Of a stretch of 64,000 nucleotides of DNA, positions 33,945-46,206 are shown piece after piece. Within the stretch, counting starts at the first letter, position 1; each line of letters starts with the position of its first letter. Source of the DNA: Syncephalis plumigaleata (Eukaryota; Zoopagomycota; Zoopagomycetes; Zoopagales; Piptocephalidaceae). The translations under genes were made by a program, and so were the position numbers. The stretch lies in contig JAIXMF010000003.1 of the NCBI GenBank assembly GCA_025201365.1, positions 1,550,001 to 1,614,000 on the forward strand. The letters run 5' to 3'. The notes beneath the pieces are model-generated. The model had not been told where the DNA came from. It saw only the letters and a program-made list of their open reading frames with translations, and ran no database searches.

Positions 33945-36900
33945 ATGGTGCGTAAAGCAATTGATTCACGTATTCACACACTAGTGAAGAATGGCGTTCA
34001 ACAGAAACATCGTTCGTTCTTCGTTCTAGTAGGCGACCGTGGTCGTGACCAGGCAAGTAGACGTAGCACTCTATACGAGTAGACCAAGTAATATGAATCA
34101 AAATAAGCAATTGACTAATTGTTTTTTTATATGTTCAATAGGTGGTCAACCTTCACTGGTTATTGTCGCAAACGCAGGTGGCAGCACGTCCTTCCGTGTT
34201 ATGGTGCTACAAGAAAGATCTTGGCTTCACTAGGTAAATAAGCGATCAGAACAAATAATATATATGTGTATGTTTGCTTGCTCCTATTGATAACGTTTAT
34301 GTATGTCACTTAGTCATCGGAAGAAACGCGAGGCAAAGATCAAAAAGGATATTAAACGAGGTATACGCGAGGTCAACGAAGAGGATCCATTTGAACTATT
34401 TATTAGTGTGACGAACATTCGCTATACTTATTATAAGGAGACGCATAAAGTGTTGGGTCAAACATTTGGCATGTGTGTCTTGCAGGTAATAATACTAGAC
34501 TAGAAGACAAAAGAAGCATATCTTTGTATATTTGTATGAATATTAACAGATAAACTAGGATTTCGAAGCATTGACACCGAATTTACTGGCTCGTACCATT
34601 GAAACAGTCGAGGGTGGTGGTATTGTCGTGTTACTATTACGTACCATGTCATCTCTCAGGAAACTCTACACCATGACAATGGTAAGATAATGATGACACT
34701 ACTATTACTATTACTAACAATGATGGCAATCATAGGATGTACACTCTCGTTATCGTACTGAGGCACATGATGATGTAACTGCTCGATTCAACGAACGATT
34801 CATTTTATCATTGGGTGCTTGTGAGAACTGTCTCGTACTAGATGACGAATTGAATGTATTGCCAATATCTATGGGTCGTAATATTAAACCATTACCAGCA
34901 GCTGATCCAGTAAGTATATACAGATATGTATGTATGTATGTACATGTACATGTATAAATAACAATTGCATGTAGAATGAAGTGCCAGAACGAGTAAAGGA
35001 ATTAAAGGAATTGAAAGAGTCATTGGCTGACACACAACCAGTTGGATCGTTAGTTAGTACGGCACGTACTCTGGATCAAGTAAGAAGAACAAGTAGTAGT
35101 ATACACTAATAGGTTACATGTATACTCACGAATTGTTAATAGGCTCGTGCCATCTTGACCTTTGTCGAGGCTATTTCCGAGAAAACACTACGTAGCACGG
35201 TTACATTGACTGCCTCTCGTGGTCGAGGTAAATCAGCTGCATTAGGTATAGCCATGGCAGCTGCTGTCGCGTATGGCTACTCCAATATATTTGTAACGTC
35301 ACCTAGTCCGGAAAACTTGAAAACCCTATTTGAATTTGTATTCAAAGGATTCGATGCATTAGGCTATGAGGAACACTTGGACTACGACATTGTTCAGAGT
35401 ACGAATCCTGATTTCAACAAGGCCATCGTACGTGTTAACATATTCCGCGATCATCGACAGACCATACAGGTAATATTACCGCTATATATATATATACATA
35501 TATATATACATTTGTATGTCATATCTAATGTTATCGTCTACTGTTTTTTGTTTCTAGTATATTCAACCACAAGATTCTCATACACTTAGTCAGGCTGAAC
35601 TATTAGTCATCGATGAAGCTGCCGCTATTCCATTACCATTAGTGCGTAAATTACTAGGTCCTTTCCTAGTATTCATGGCCTCGACGATTAACGGTTATGA
35701 GGGTACGGGTCGTTCACTTTCACTCAAGCTGATCCAACAATTACGCGAGCAAAGTCGCGGTTTTATCGGACGTAATGACACGGTACACACCAATGCCGAT
35801 GGCAATCTCGTGGGACGAGATGGAAAGGCGCGTAAAGACACGTCGACGAGTGGTGCCACGGCCGGTGGACGTACACTACGTGAGATCACCCTTGATGAGC
35901 CGATTCGTTACGCGGAGGGTGACGTGGTAGAACGTTGGCTCAACCAGCTACTATGTCTCGACGCGTCAATCGCCAACAAATCACTTCAGGGCTGTCCGCA
36001 TCCCGACGAGTGCGAGTTGTATCGCGTTCATCGTGACACGCTATTCTCGTATCATCCGGTGTCCGAGGCTTTCCTACAAAAAATGATGGCACTTTACGTG
36101 GCGAGCCATTACAAGAATTCACCGAACGATCTGCAACTCATGTCGGATGCACCCGCCCACGAGTTATACGTGCTATTGCCACCGGCATCCGAGTCACGTG
36201 GTCTACCCGATCCACTCTGCGTTATCCAGGTATGTCTCGAGGGTCAAATATCGCGACAATCGGTGATGCACGGTCTTCGACGTGGTCAACGCGCGGATGG
36301 TGATTTGATTCCATGGCTGATGGCGCAACAATTTCAAGATGATGACTTTGCCAGTCTATCCGGTGCACGTGTAGTACGTATTGCCACTCATCCAGATTAC
36401 GTGAAAATGGGATACGGTGCTCGTGCTCTATCATTGCTAGGACAATTCTACGAGGGTAAATGCCAGGATCTCTCGGAGTTGGATGCATCAGCGTTGATTG
36501 ATCCAGAACAAGGTGTGCAACGCGTGTCGAACAGTGAACTCGAGAAGACGAATCTACAAACGGATCAAGTACGTATTCGTGATCCAGCTCGTATGCCACC
36601 ACTACTGCTTAAACTATCGCAAATCCGAGGACATCGTCTTCACTGGCTTGGTGTTTCCTACGGTCTAACCGCGAATCTGCATCGATTCTGGAAACGATCC
36701 GGCTACGCGCCAGTTTACCTACGTCAAACACCGAATGAACTCACCGGCGAGCATACCTGTGTGATGTTGCGAGATCTACACGCTGCTGACCTACCCACTC
36801 AATGCTCGAACAACTGGCTCGCCGATTTTAGCGCCGATTTCCGACGTCGATTCCTTGCCTTATTGTCGTATCAATTCCGTGATTTCCACGCTTCCCTCGC

Positions 36901-37860
36901 GTTAAGCATCATGGAAGCGGCCGATGCAGGCAGTCGATCTAGCAACGAGAATAGCGGGTTCACTCAGCGTCGCTCCCTGCTAAAACGCGATGATCTCGAT
37001 CGTGATTTATCACCGTATGATTTGAAACGACTCGACTCTTATGCACAGCAACAACTCGACTACCACGTCATACTGGATATGGTGCCACGTTTGGCAGAGT
37101 GGTACTTTGAGCGTCGTATGAATGCAGATCAAGTCCATTTGTCGGGTGTACAAAGTGCTATTCTATTGGCCATCGGCTTACAAAAGAAATCGGTGGATAA
37201 TCTAGAGCAAGAGTTGCACCTGCCAGTATCGCAGATTCTTGCCATGTTCATTAAAGTAATGCGTAAATGCTCCAGTTACTTTAACACGATCCTCTCACAA
37301 GCAGTCGAGGCAGAGATGCCAGATGCTACCAATACCAAATCCGCTACCACCACCACCATTAAGCAGGAGAAGGACACCAAGAAAATGACCACAACGGTAG
37401 CGGTAACCCGTTCACTTACTGATGATGCAGCATGGCAACCCTTAGAGGGAGCATCACTCGACGAGGAGTTGACCGCCGAGGGACGAGAACAAATCATGGC
37501 TATTCGCGAGAAGCAACGTGCCATGCTAGATGCCATGGATCTATCAGCGTATGCCATTAAGGATACTAATAGTCAGCAGCATGACAAGGATACCACTGAG
37601 AACATGAATGAAGATGGTGAAGGTGAAGGTGAAGAAGGTGATGAGGCAGCATGGGCTCAAGCCAAGTCTGCTATTAGTTCGGGTCGGGGTACACACGTTG
37701 TTAGTGTGCCATCCAACAAGGCAACATCATCGTCTCTAATACGAAAAAGACAGTAACACCTGGATCTATCGTGAATAGTGTGTTAAAAGAAGCAGATTCA
37801 CTAAAGAAACGCGCATCTGGCAGTGGTAGTCGTGGTAAGAAGAAGAAGCATAAAGTTTAA
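33945..37860 (+). CDS. KRE33: RNA cytidine acetyltransferase (Kre33/NAT10 family)
   Basis: Eight exons, about 1,100 residues. Enzymes of this family make N4-acetylcytidine in 18S rRNA and in tRNA-Ser/Leu, using acetyl-CoA and ATP, in the nucleolus. The sequence shows MVRKAIDSRIHTLVKNG, GDRGRDQVVNLHWLLSQ, HRKKREAKIKKDIKRG (DUF1726), Walker A SRGRGKSAALG, Walker B LLVIDEAAAIPLPL, GNAT motif VVRIATHPDYVKMGYGARAL and a tRNA-binding C-terminal domain (LHWLGVSYG, FWKRSGYAPVYLRQT, DYHVILDMVPRLAEWYF). Intron 1 (34053-34141) starts GCAAGT, a GC-AG intron. Near 37735 the frame slips by one base; the frame as read ends at 37756, while the shifted frame gives the usual Lys-rich tail (RGKKKKHKV) ending at 37860. 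Confidence 0.93.
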
Positions 37861-40800
37861 TTCATACGATATCGAGATATAACTTACTATTATTATTTGA
37901 AGAACGAAATAAATAAACTAACTAGTACACTAGCTAACTCATGCATGATCATCGCAATCAACTACTACCACGTTTATTCAATAATGTAGCCATGTGTGAA
38001 TTACCTTAATAGGTAAAGCATTAAGTTGTGTTGAACATCATTGACTAGGAGAGGTTTACTCGCATAGATCACCATGCTCTCAATATCCACACGTGTTGTT
38101 TAGGAGAGAAAGGGATAGGATAAACAGCATGGTCTCTAGCGGATCTATTTGGGGTAATACTAGCAATGATAGTCATGTGGATCCATGGAGATGTGGCACA
38201 TTTTAAGCTAACAAGTACATGGTTAAGAGAGAGAGAGAGAGAGGAACACGATTCTATCCACATATTATAATGACTAGCATATTGACCAGTCACAGTAATT
38301 GGGATATCATCTAAGAGATATGAAATATGGATTGACAAATAATATACTAATGATTGGATTCAGCTCTCTTATATCATTTGTACTTATTATGCTCGCATTA
38401 TAATGAAGTAATAATGTTTATTAAAGTAGACAATTGGCAACATAGATGTATGTAGAATGGTGTATTGTTTGACGGTTGTTTCATATTCACCAAGCAACGC
38501 ACCTTCTAATACGACCACGACAAGTAGCACAGGTGGCATCAATGCATAAGACATGTGTCCTAATGGAAGAGACGATATGCATGGTGTGCATACGAGTGCA
38601 TCTAGTCATGCAGCCTCGTTTTTGGTATGTCTACTGACAAAGGTCTACACACTCGTGGATGTTTCATGTATGGCATACTACTAAGAGTGGGATCACAGTG
38701 AACTATACTAATTATCATCATTGGCTAAGTATACATTACTACTAGACGAATGATGACGGGATAGATAGGCAAACAACAATATCATCATCTATCATCATCA
38801 CTCGTACTAGGCTAGATGATAATGATGTACATGATGCATTGATAGAATAGAATGAATAGAATGAGTAAATGAGTAGTAATCCATCACATTGACTACGGAG
38901 ATATCTTTCTGATTTTTACTTTCAAGGAGAACCATGCGCCTTTTATGTTTCGCATGCCAGTTCCAAATAACCAGTAGAATACACTAATACTAGTATTACT
39001 AGTAGTAGTACTAGTAGCAGTACTGGTACTAGTCACACTTGTTGATAGCCAAGTATTAAGTAACTTGTTGGTGAGTAAACCTCTAACGCCTCAAAGCGTC
39101 GTTGGCATTCACCTCCTTATTTCCCCTTCCTTCTTTCTCTCCTTGCACGTACGCACACACCACACACACACGTACACAGTTGTGTACACACGTACATACA
39201 TACTACATACACACGTACATACTACATACATACATACTCTCCTAACACCTCAACGCCTCAACCATAGTTTCTTATTTCACAGGTCGGCAAATATATCGTG
39301 TGTGTGTGTGTGCGTGTCTCATAGTAGTAGTAGTAGTAGTAGTAGTAACAATAGTAATCATAAGCGTAGTCCTGTTTACTCCTTACTTTTCTCATTCTCT
39401 ATCTCGCTTCCTCGCTTTCTTCCTTGACCTCGACTTAACTCAGCTTCATCATCCACACATCATTTAACACGGTGCCTACTTGGTGTAATAACAATTACAT
39501 CAATAATAACCGAAAAAAGCCAACAGCTATTGTCTTGAATAATCTCATACGTATCTATTTAGGGTGGTTACTCGTAGTATCTTCTCCTATTGTTGATATC
39601 GATTATTACCTTGTACACGCATCGCCTATCTTTCTACTCTTACTCGTTCTATCTATCTACTGCTCTATCATCGACTTGGTATTTGTGGTAAGTGACAAAT
39701 AGTGTACAACTATTATTACTATCTGAGTAGTAGTTTTATTGAGTAAATAGGTATATTGTGTTGCCTTCTCTCTTACACTTCCTCATTCTCTCTCATTCTC
39801 TCTTTCTTTCTTTCTATTCACCTCCACCATTTTTATCCTTCCACCCACGCCGTGGTTGTAGCTAGTAAAGTAGACGAGCCTCCACTCACTTTCACTCTCA
39901 CTCTCTTCTATTGTTGGTGTATGCGTACACGTGTGTCCTTGCGCATTCGCCTCCATCCACCACTTGCCTTTATAACCCACCAACTGCACCTGGCTTGTAC
40001 TTGACGCTCATTGGTTCTTCTTCTTCCTCTACTTCTACTACTCTTTTCATTTTCACGTTAGTGGTTGTGGTTATTAGACTAACAGAGCATTGAATCTCGC
40101 TTCTACTACTACTACTGCTACTACTTTACTACTGCTGCTACTGCCACTGCCACTGCTATCTATCTATCTATTACATTACTATTATAGTCAGTACTGCTTT
40201 TATTCATTGCCCGTTATTGCTATTGTTATCGTTTATTTACTACTAGTATTGAAACTATTAGTGATTATTTATACTAGTATCGCAAAGATTACTCTTTTCC
40301 TTCTTCATTTCAACGTACACGCACGCACGCACGCACATATTATTATCCCTATTACTACTACTACTACTATTATAGCACTATTCTGCGAGTTTCATTTCTT
40401 CATACGCGCTGGTTTGCCTTGAGAACGTTTTCTTATTTTTGTTGTCGTTGTTGTTATTTACATATTACGTGCATACAGCCTTCTTCATTTATACGGTATT
40501 ACTCGTGTCTACTACATCTCTCTCTCTCTCTCTCTGCGTGTGTGAGTAAGTGTAAGCGTGTATATGGGTACGTGGTCTATATATTGATATTTATATATAT
40601 ATATATGATAAGCCTTTGTTGAATGCTCTGTGCTTATAGAGAGAAAATTAACGTTGCGTTTCTAACTATTTTCTCTACTGTTCCTTGGCTGTCCTTTATA
40701 ATATATAGTTAATGCCCAAGCATCCATATCGATATTAAAGCATTATTTTGCATCTACGCTATTACACTATTGCTTATCGCGTGTATACCGATTTGCACTC

Positions 40801-41197
40801 ATAGTCTAGCCTCCTATTCGTCAAGCATCCATTATTACTGGTAAGTAGTCGTCGTTGTCGTTGTCGTTCTAGACACATTATGTTATTAGCATTTGTTTTA
40901 TCGGTGCGTGCGCGTGTGTGTATCGGTGTGTGAGTGTGTGTGCCTGCCTTTCCTTGGCCCTACAAGGAGAGGTCGGCCGCCTTTACCACCACACATACAC
41001 GCACGCACATACTCATATCATGTGGCAGCGGTAATTGCTGACCATACCTGACTGGCTGGCTGACTGACTGGCTGGCTTGTTCGCTCATTTTTTGATACTC
41101 CGAAAACTAATTTAATCTAACATTTCTTTTATTGGTTTAGCGTCAACAACAACAACAACAACAATTACTAAGGTGCACCTTGATTAAAACACCGAAT
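37861..41197. other. Long intergenic region rich in simple sequence
   Basis: No supported gene in 3.3 kb. Contains (GA)n near 38225, TAG/ACT runs near 38990-39020 and 39320, CACA/GTGT tracts at 39150-39330, ACT runs at 40105-40150 and 40350, and a pyrimidine-rich stretch over most of 39360-41150. The last part may be a long leader or promoter of the phosphatase gene. Open frames here are translated microsatellites. Confidence 0.5.
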
Positions 41198-44046
41198 ATG
41201 GCTTCTCCTGAATTAAGATCACAGTCGCGAATTCGCGTGGAATTACCCAGTCGGTCTTTAGATTTGCCACGCCACGAAAGAACCTCTGCACTGAGTGGTC
41301 ACAGTAAGCGACATCGTAGTATGGGTCGTCTTCGTAATGAGGAACGTGGTCATGCAAGCAATGTAGACCGTGTCTCGGCTAGAGGTTCTCATTCGAGTTT
41401 GCGCATGGCAAAGCGACAGCAGTCGCCCACCACGCCAATGACCATGTCGTCAGCGACATCCTCGATTAACGGCAGTCCACCACCTAGTCCGCGTATCAAT
41501 CCAATGAATAATCATCATTCGAGATCGGCGAATAATCATCGATTCAATCTGGGCAGTCTACTGCTAGCTCGTAAGAGTAGCCCATCACCTGGTCGTAAAC
41601 TCTCGAATAACAGTTTGAAACGCGCCAGTTTCGGTAGTGTCATGCGTGATCGTTTAGGCTTGAGGACTTCCACGTCGTCGCGTGGTACTGCCACTCCACC
41701 TGCATCGTTATACGACACGGAAACCATGTCATCGCGTGCCTACGATGACGACACGATTAGCGGGTTGAGCGAACGAGATGATGCGATATTCGCGGATGGT
41801 GAGATGGAGGACGATGACGATGATATGGCGGCCAGAGGTATTACCGTCAACATTGACGATGACTCGGACTCGGATGAAAGTCTACGTCGATTCGAGGAGG
41901 GTCCGCTTGAATTGCACTATGAATCATTGGCCGGACAGAAACACGTGTACCCTAATGGAGTGACCATGAACGAGGATAACGCGAGTACATTCGATCTACA
42001 AGTAGGAGGACGATGGGCTCGTTGTTTCTACGTGGCAGATGGACATGGTGAAGTTATCGAGTAAGTATCAGTATTACGATTACTTTTAATGTAAAAAAAC
42101 TAATCATTAATCATTTACGCGATGCATAATAGTAAACGTTTGGTTCGTCCGGGCTACGTGTCTTATGGTCGTCATTTTGTAGATCTACTTGATCAAGTAC
42201 TACCGGATGTAGTGCAATCAATCCTAGAATCGGAGGCTATTAGTATCACCGAGAATGGCGATGAAGACATTGCTCGTCGGGTTACAACGGCATTGGGCGA
42301 TTTGAACATTCGTCTTAATGAAGCGGTAGCCGAACTCGATCCCGATGTATGCGCGGAAAACGGCAGCACATTATGTCTGGGCATTCTTTACCGCGGCCAT
42401 CTATTCTGCTGTAGTATCGGCGATTCCAGTATGTTCATGGCAGATCCCGACGGTCTACCCATGCGCGTTTGGTGTCGACGTGGCAAGGATAACGTATTGA
42501 ATGTGTGCTCATTCGAAGATACGCTCGATATGTATCCAGTTAGATTACGTCAAGGTGAGACTTTATCATTATTACGGAAATAATTGAGAATATTAATCAT
42601 GTATGTATGTACGAATGAATGAATGAATGAATGAATGAATAGGACAAAATCTTCGTGCTCTTCGACGTGATTTCACCGAATTACAAGGTCGAGTGAAGAC
42701 TGTTCGTGAAATGGGATGCAACGTCTACCTGGTAGTTAGCGATCGATCAGGCTACGCATTACGTATGACAAATACACTTGGTAAGTAGCAGTTGACAAGT
42801 TCATGCATGTATAATTAATCATATTGTTACGCTGTCATAATTAGGTAATTTCAACCATGCTGGTTGGACATTATCGCGTACTAATGTCTACTCGATGCCA
42901 TTGGCACGACTTCCACCCAACACTACGCTTATGTTTGTCACGGATGGTATTAAGGATTTGATGGATGTTGAGGAATTGTCGCGATTCACCGTTAACATTC
43001 GTGATGGTGTTGTCCCACCCGAATATCAAATACCGAATACACGTAGACGTTGGGGTAGTAGAGATCCAGCAATTGAACTCGATCGTTTCCTTGAACCGCG
43101 TCGTGAATACTTGTCGCAACCACAATACTTGGCTTATCGCAATCGATTATTAGAGTTGTTACGACGTGACTCGAAACGACCATCCGACATGTTGCCACAC
43201 TTATCCGATGTCTGCTCATCGATCATCCTCTCGGCTCTCGTAAGATACGCGTCGGATGATCTTACCGTATTAGCGGTACGCCTACCCGGACAAGGCAGTG
43301 CCGATGCGGCCATGCGATCAATTCGACCACGACCTCATTCCTGGCAGGAACGTCGTCCTGGCTACGCATCTCGTCCCGCTAGTATCGCTTCGGCTTCATC
43401 GTTTGGCGGTGGATCCGCTTTCCTTCCACCAACTGATGCTGAACTAGCGGAAATGTCCCCAGCCGAGGCACTTCGTCGTCGTAAGCGTGACTCGGCTCCC
43501 GCGGATCTATTCCGTGGCGTGTTGCACTTCCCGCCTAGTGGCGATGAAAGTGACCCGGAAGCAACTAATCGTTCATTTAGCGGCTCGCCATCACCACCAC
43601 CCATGATGACCTATTCGCCTAGTAGTTCGCCTCCTTCAGGCTCCTACTTTGATCATAGTCCACCGCCCATGGACGTGGTGACACCGGCATTGACACCCGC
43701 TGCTATCACGACACCCGTGCCTACACCGTCGATGAACGCGGCCACCGCAGCTCGTCTTGCATCAATCAACCGATCAAAGACCGTACGTCCTCGTACACAT
43801 AGCGCCTATCTAACCAACGAGGTAATCGGCCATATTGACGCCATTGACCTCGATGGCTATGCTAGTGCCGCGTCTAATAGTTCGGCACCCGTGGATCCTA
43901 ATCGTCGACGTAAACGCTCGCGAAATCTTGTATTCCGCACACCTTCGCTCAAAACTTTACGTAATCTATTTCGTAAGCATAAAGATGGTACCGATGGTAC
44001 CGCACCGGATACCATGTCTAATTCATCACCATTACGATATGGATAA
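41198..44046 (+). CDS. PP2C-like (PPM) protein phosphatase with long disordered arms
   Basis: Four exons (41198-42060, 42133-42554, 42643-42780, 42845-44046) give 874 residues with all junctions in frame. Residues 1-255 are basic then acidic, Ser/Pro-rich and disordered. The PPM domain runs from about 260 to 660: FYVADGHG (metal Asp, residue 281), GSTLCLGILYRGHLFCCSIGD (365-385), FVTDGIKDL (508) and ASDDLTVLAVRL. These carry the aspartates that hold the two metal ions, so catalysis on phospho-Ser/Thr is plausible. The C-terminal about 200 residues are again disordered with many Ser/Thr-Pro pairs and end in a basic segment (RRRKRSRNLVFR), suggesting regulation by phosphorylation or membrane contact. 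A long pyrimidine-rich leader precedes it. Confidence 0.85.
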
Positions 44047-45209
44047 TACTCGCTCACTCTCCATCACCATTTTTGTTTTATTATATTAACAACACTTGCC
44101 TTCGCGTGTATACTCTTGCATGCGTTTACTATACTCTCTTTTCTTTCTTTTCTTTGACTATATCCTTTTGCATATAGTTGTGTGAATTACCTGGTTTATT
44201 CTAGGTGCCTTTCTCTCTCTCTCTCTTCCCCCCTCTCTCTCTGTTTTCTTTTTCTTTTTCTTTAATTCTTGTGTACCAATTTCTACGTTCATTGATATGA
44301 TCCACTTTTTCACGGAACAGTCATGTCGTTAACAAGTCAACCTGCTACTACAACTACTACCATTATTCATTCATCTACCTATGGTTGACATATTCTTTGC
44401 GTGTTCTTTAGTTGCACGCCTCCTATCGCTTAGTATCACTTGCTTGTCAAGTAGCCACTCAATATCTATCTACTATATTGCATTATTGCACTATGTTATC
44501 TATTCACATTGCCACAATTCAACGGATTAGGATGTATACCGTGTAGTATCATTCCTATCCGTATCAAACTAATAACCAACCAACTATCATATACCTAACC
44601 TATCTATCAACTGCTGTTATCTCATACTATACTACCCTCTTCATCTGCTTCATCACCTTTACCTTCATCATTCTCTCTCTCGCCTCCCATTGCAATATTA
44701 ATCCCGACAGTAATGTCGTTGTATTTTCTTTATACTTTGCAGTATTTCATTGGTATCATCCAGCTGTTGTTTCGTATTGTCTTCTTTCAGATCAGTTGTT
44801 GAATTGTGTTTGTGCGCCTCGTTAATTTTCATTTCCTCTGTTTCCATTTCCTTTGTTTCCTCGTTTCTTCTCCCCGTTGATCTACCTCGCGAATTCCACT
44901 ATTTTGCAAATATACAATGGATACGCTTCATTGTTGATTGATTGTCGCCTACTATTTAATCATTATTATGGTCGTTTGATGTTAAAAAAAGATTAAAATG
45001 CACAATCGTTTATTGACTGATCCAACAACTAGCATCATTATTAGTATTCATTCTGTTTACCAATGTTAACATGTAATATAATTGAAAGCAAGTACGTCAT
45101 TAGGGAATAACATCAACTAATACAACACTACACAATGATCTAATCTAATTAGGATATACTTTAATTTTACATTTATCTTGCATGTATACGTATATGTGTA
45201 TTGATGGAA
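44047..45209. other. Intergenic, CT-rich then AT-rich
   Basis: No supported gene. 44120-44280 is CT-rich low complexity. The region separates convergent genes and so should hold two 3' ends. Confidence 0.5.
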
Positions 45210-46206
45210 TTAATCTCGCAAAAGAATACTTTTTGCTTTCCTTATGCTCAAAGAAATCGTTCTAGTAATGAATGAACCCGATCGTCTACCTCTATCCCGC
45301 ATGGATTGACAATGTTTAATGAGAATGGTGTTTACGATAATCCTAATATATGGTTAACTAGTGCACATTAATAGATAATAAAGTAACAAAGCACTTACCA
45401 ATCGGCTATATAGAAATGATCAGGATTAATAATGTGAACCTGAAGCATAATTAGCATGGTGAACATAATGTGGCACATCAAGGCAAGTCCAATGGTTTGA
45501 AGACCATCTTGCACGAGTTGTATCCACATTTCAGACCCGAATTGACAATACTTTTGATAGGCGATATAGCAAAAGATAGCCGAGAAGAAGGTGTTGATCG
45601 GTGCATTGATCAATACCCAATACCATACAAAATAGTATGGGTAGTAGAAGGTGCAACTATGGCTCACCTCCACCGTAATGAACGTGTGTTCCATGATAAT
45701 TATAGGAAAGAATATTTGCGTCATGATAAGTGGAATACTCATGAATATAATCCAGCGTCGTCTATTAAGGGCAATGTACGATTTCTGCAATAGAATGGTA
45801 CTATTGCAAATGGCAGCAATCGCTATACCGAATCCAATGGCCCATATAGTCATTCGACAATGAATAGCGGTGCCCAGTGTGGTGAGCGCCGTCAATATGG
45901 CGATAATAAGCCCGGACAACGACGAGATAAGACAGCACCACGACGATAATGCTCGAGGTCGTGACAGGGCCATTTTAACGGATATCACCGTGTTATGCAA
46001 AATAGGTAGAACATGAAAACCGAGATGATACACGATTTCTGGATGGCTAACAATCGAGTATGATGCTCTTTCATCGTTCCAGGCATGATCGAGTAATGGT
46101 CGATGTAGTCGGTTTCACCGTGTGGATGAAGCGGTATATTGAATATCTTTTCGGCCTTGTCCATCCAACCCACTATCTCGGGATCACTGAAATTAGTGAT
46201 AGGCAT
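45210..46206 (-). CDS. Seven-helix orphan membrane protein, family member 3, with one frame slip
   Basis: Starts at the ATG at 46206 (MPITNFSDPEIVGWMDKAEK), by homology with the other two starts; the frame is open upstream through a Ser/Thr repeat. Exon 1 ends at 45399, and exon 2 is 45342-45210 (WIIVNTILIKHCQSMRDRGRR tail). Shared marks: FNIPLHPHGE, SSWCC, HCRMTIWAIG, CNSTILLQKSYI, INAPINTFFS and QDGLQTI. Between YLF and HNTVISVKM (near 46000, a run of four T on the coding strand) the reading frame shifts by one base. This makes the copy either a young pseudogene or a correct gene with a homopolymer error. The rest of both halves is open and well conserved. Confidence 0.65.

Noticed and set aside
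39065-40622. Several open frames of 60-120 codons
   Set aside because: They are translations of CT, CA and ACT microsatellites (Ser/Leu/Tyr/Thr runs) without any conserved pattern.
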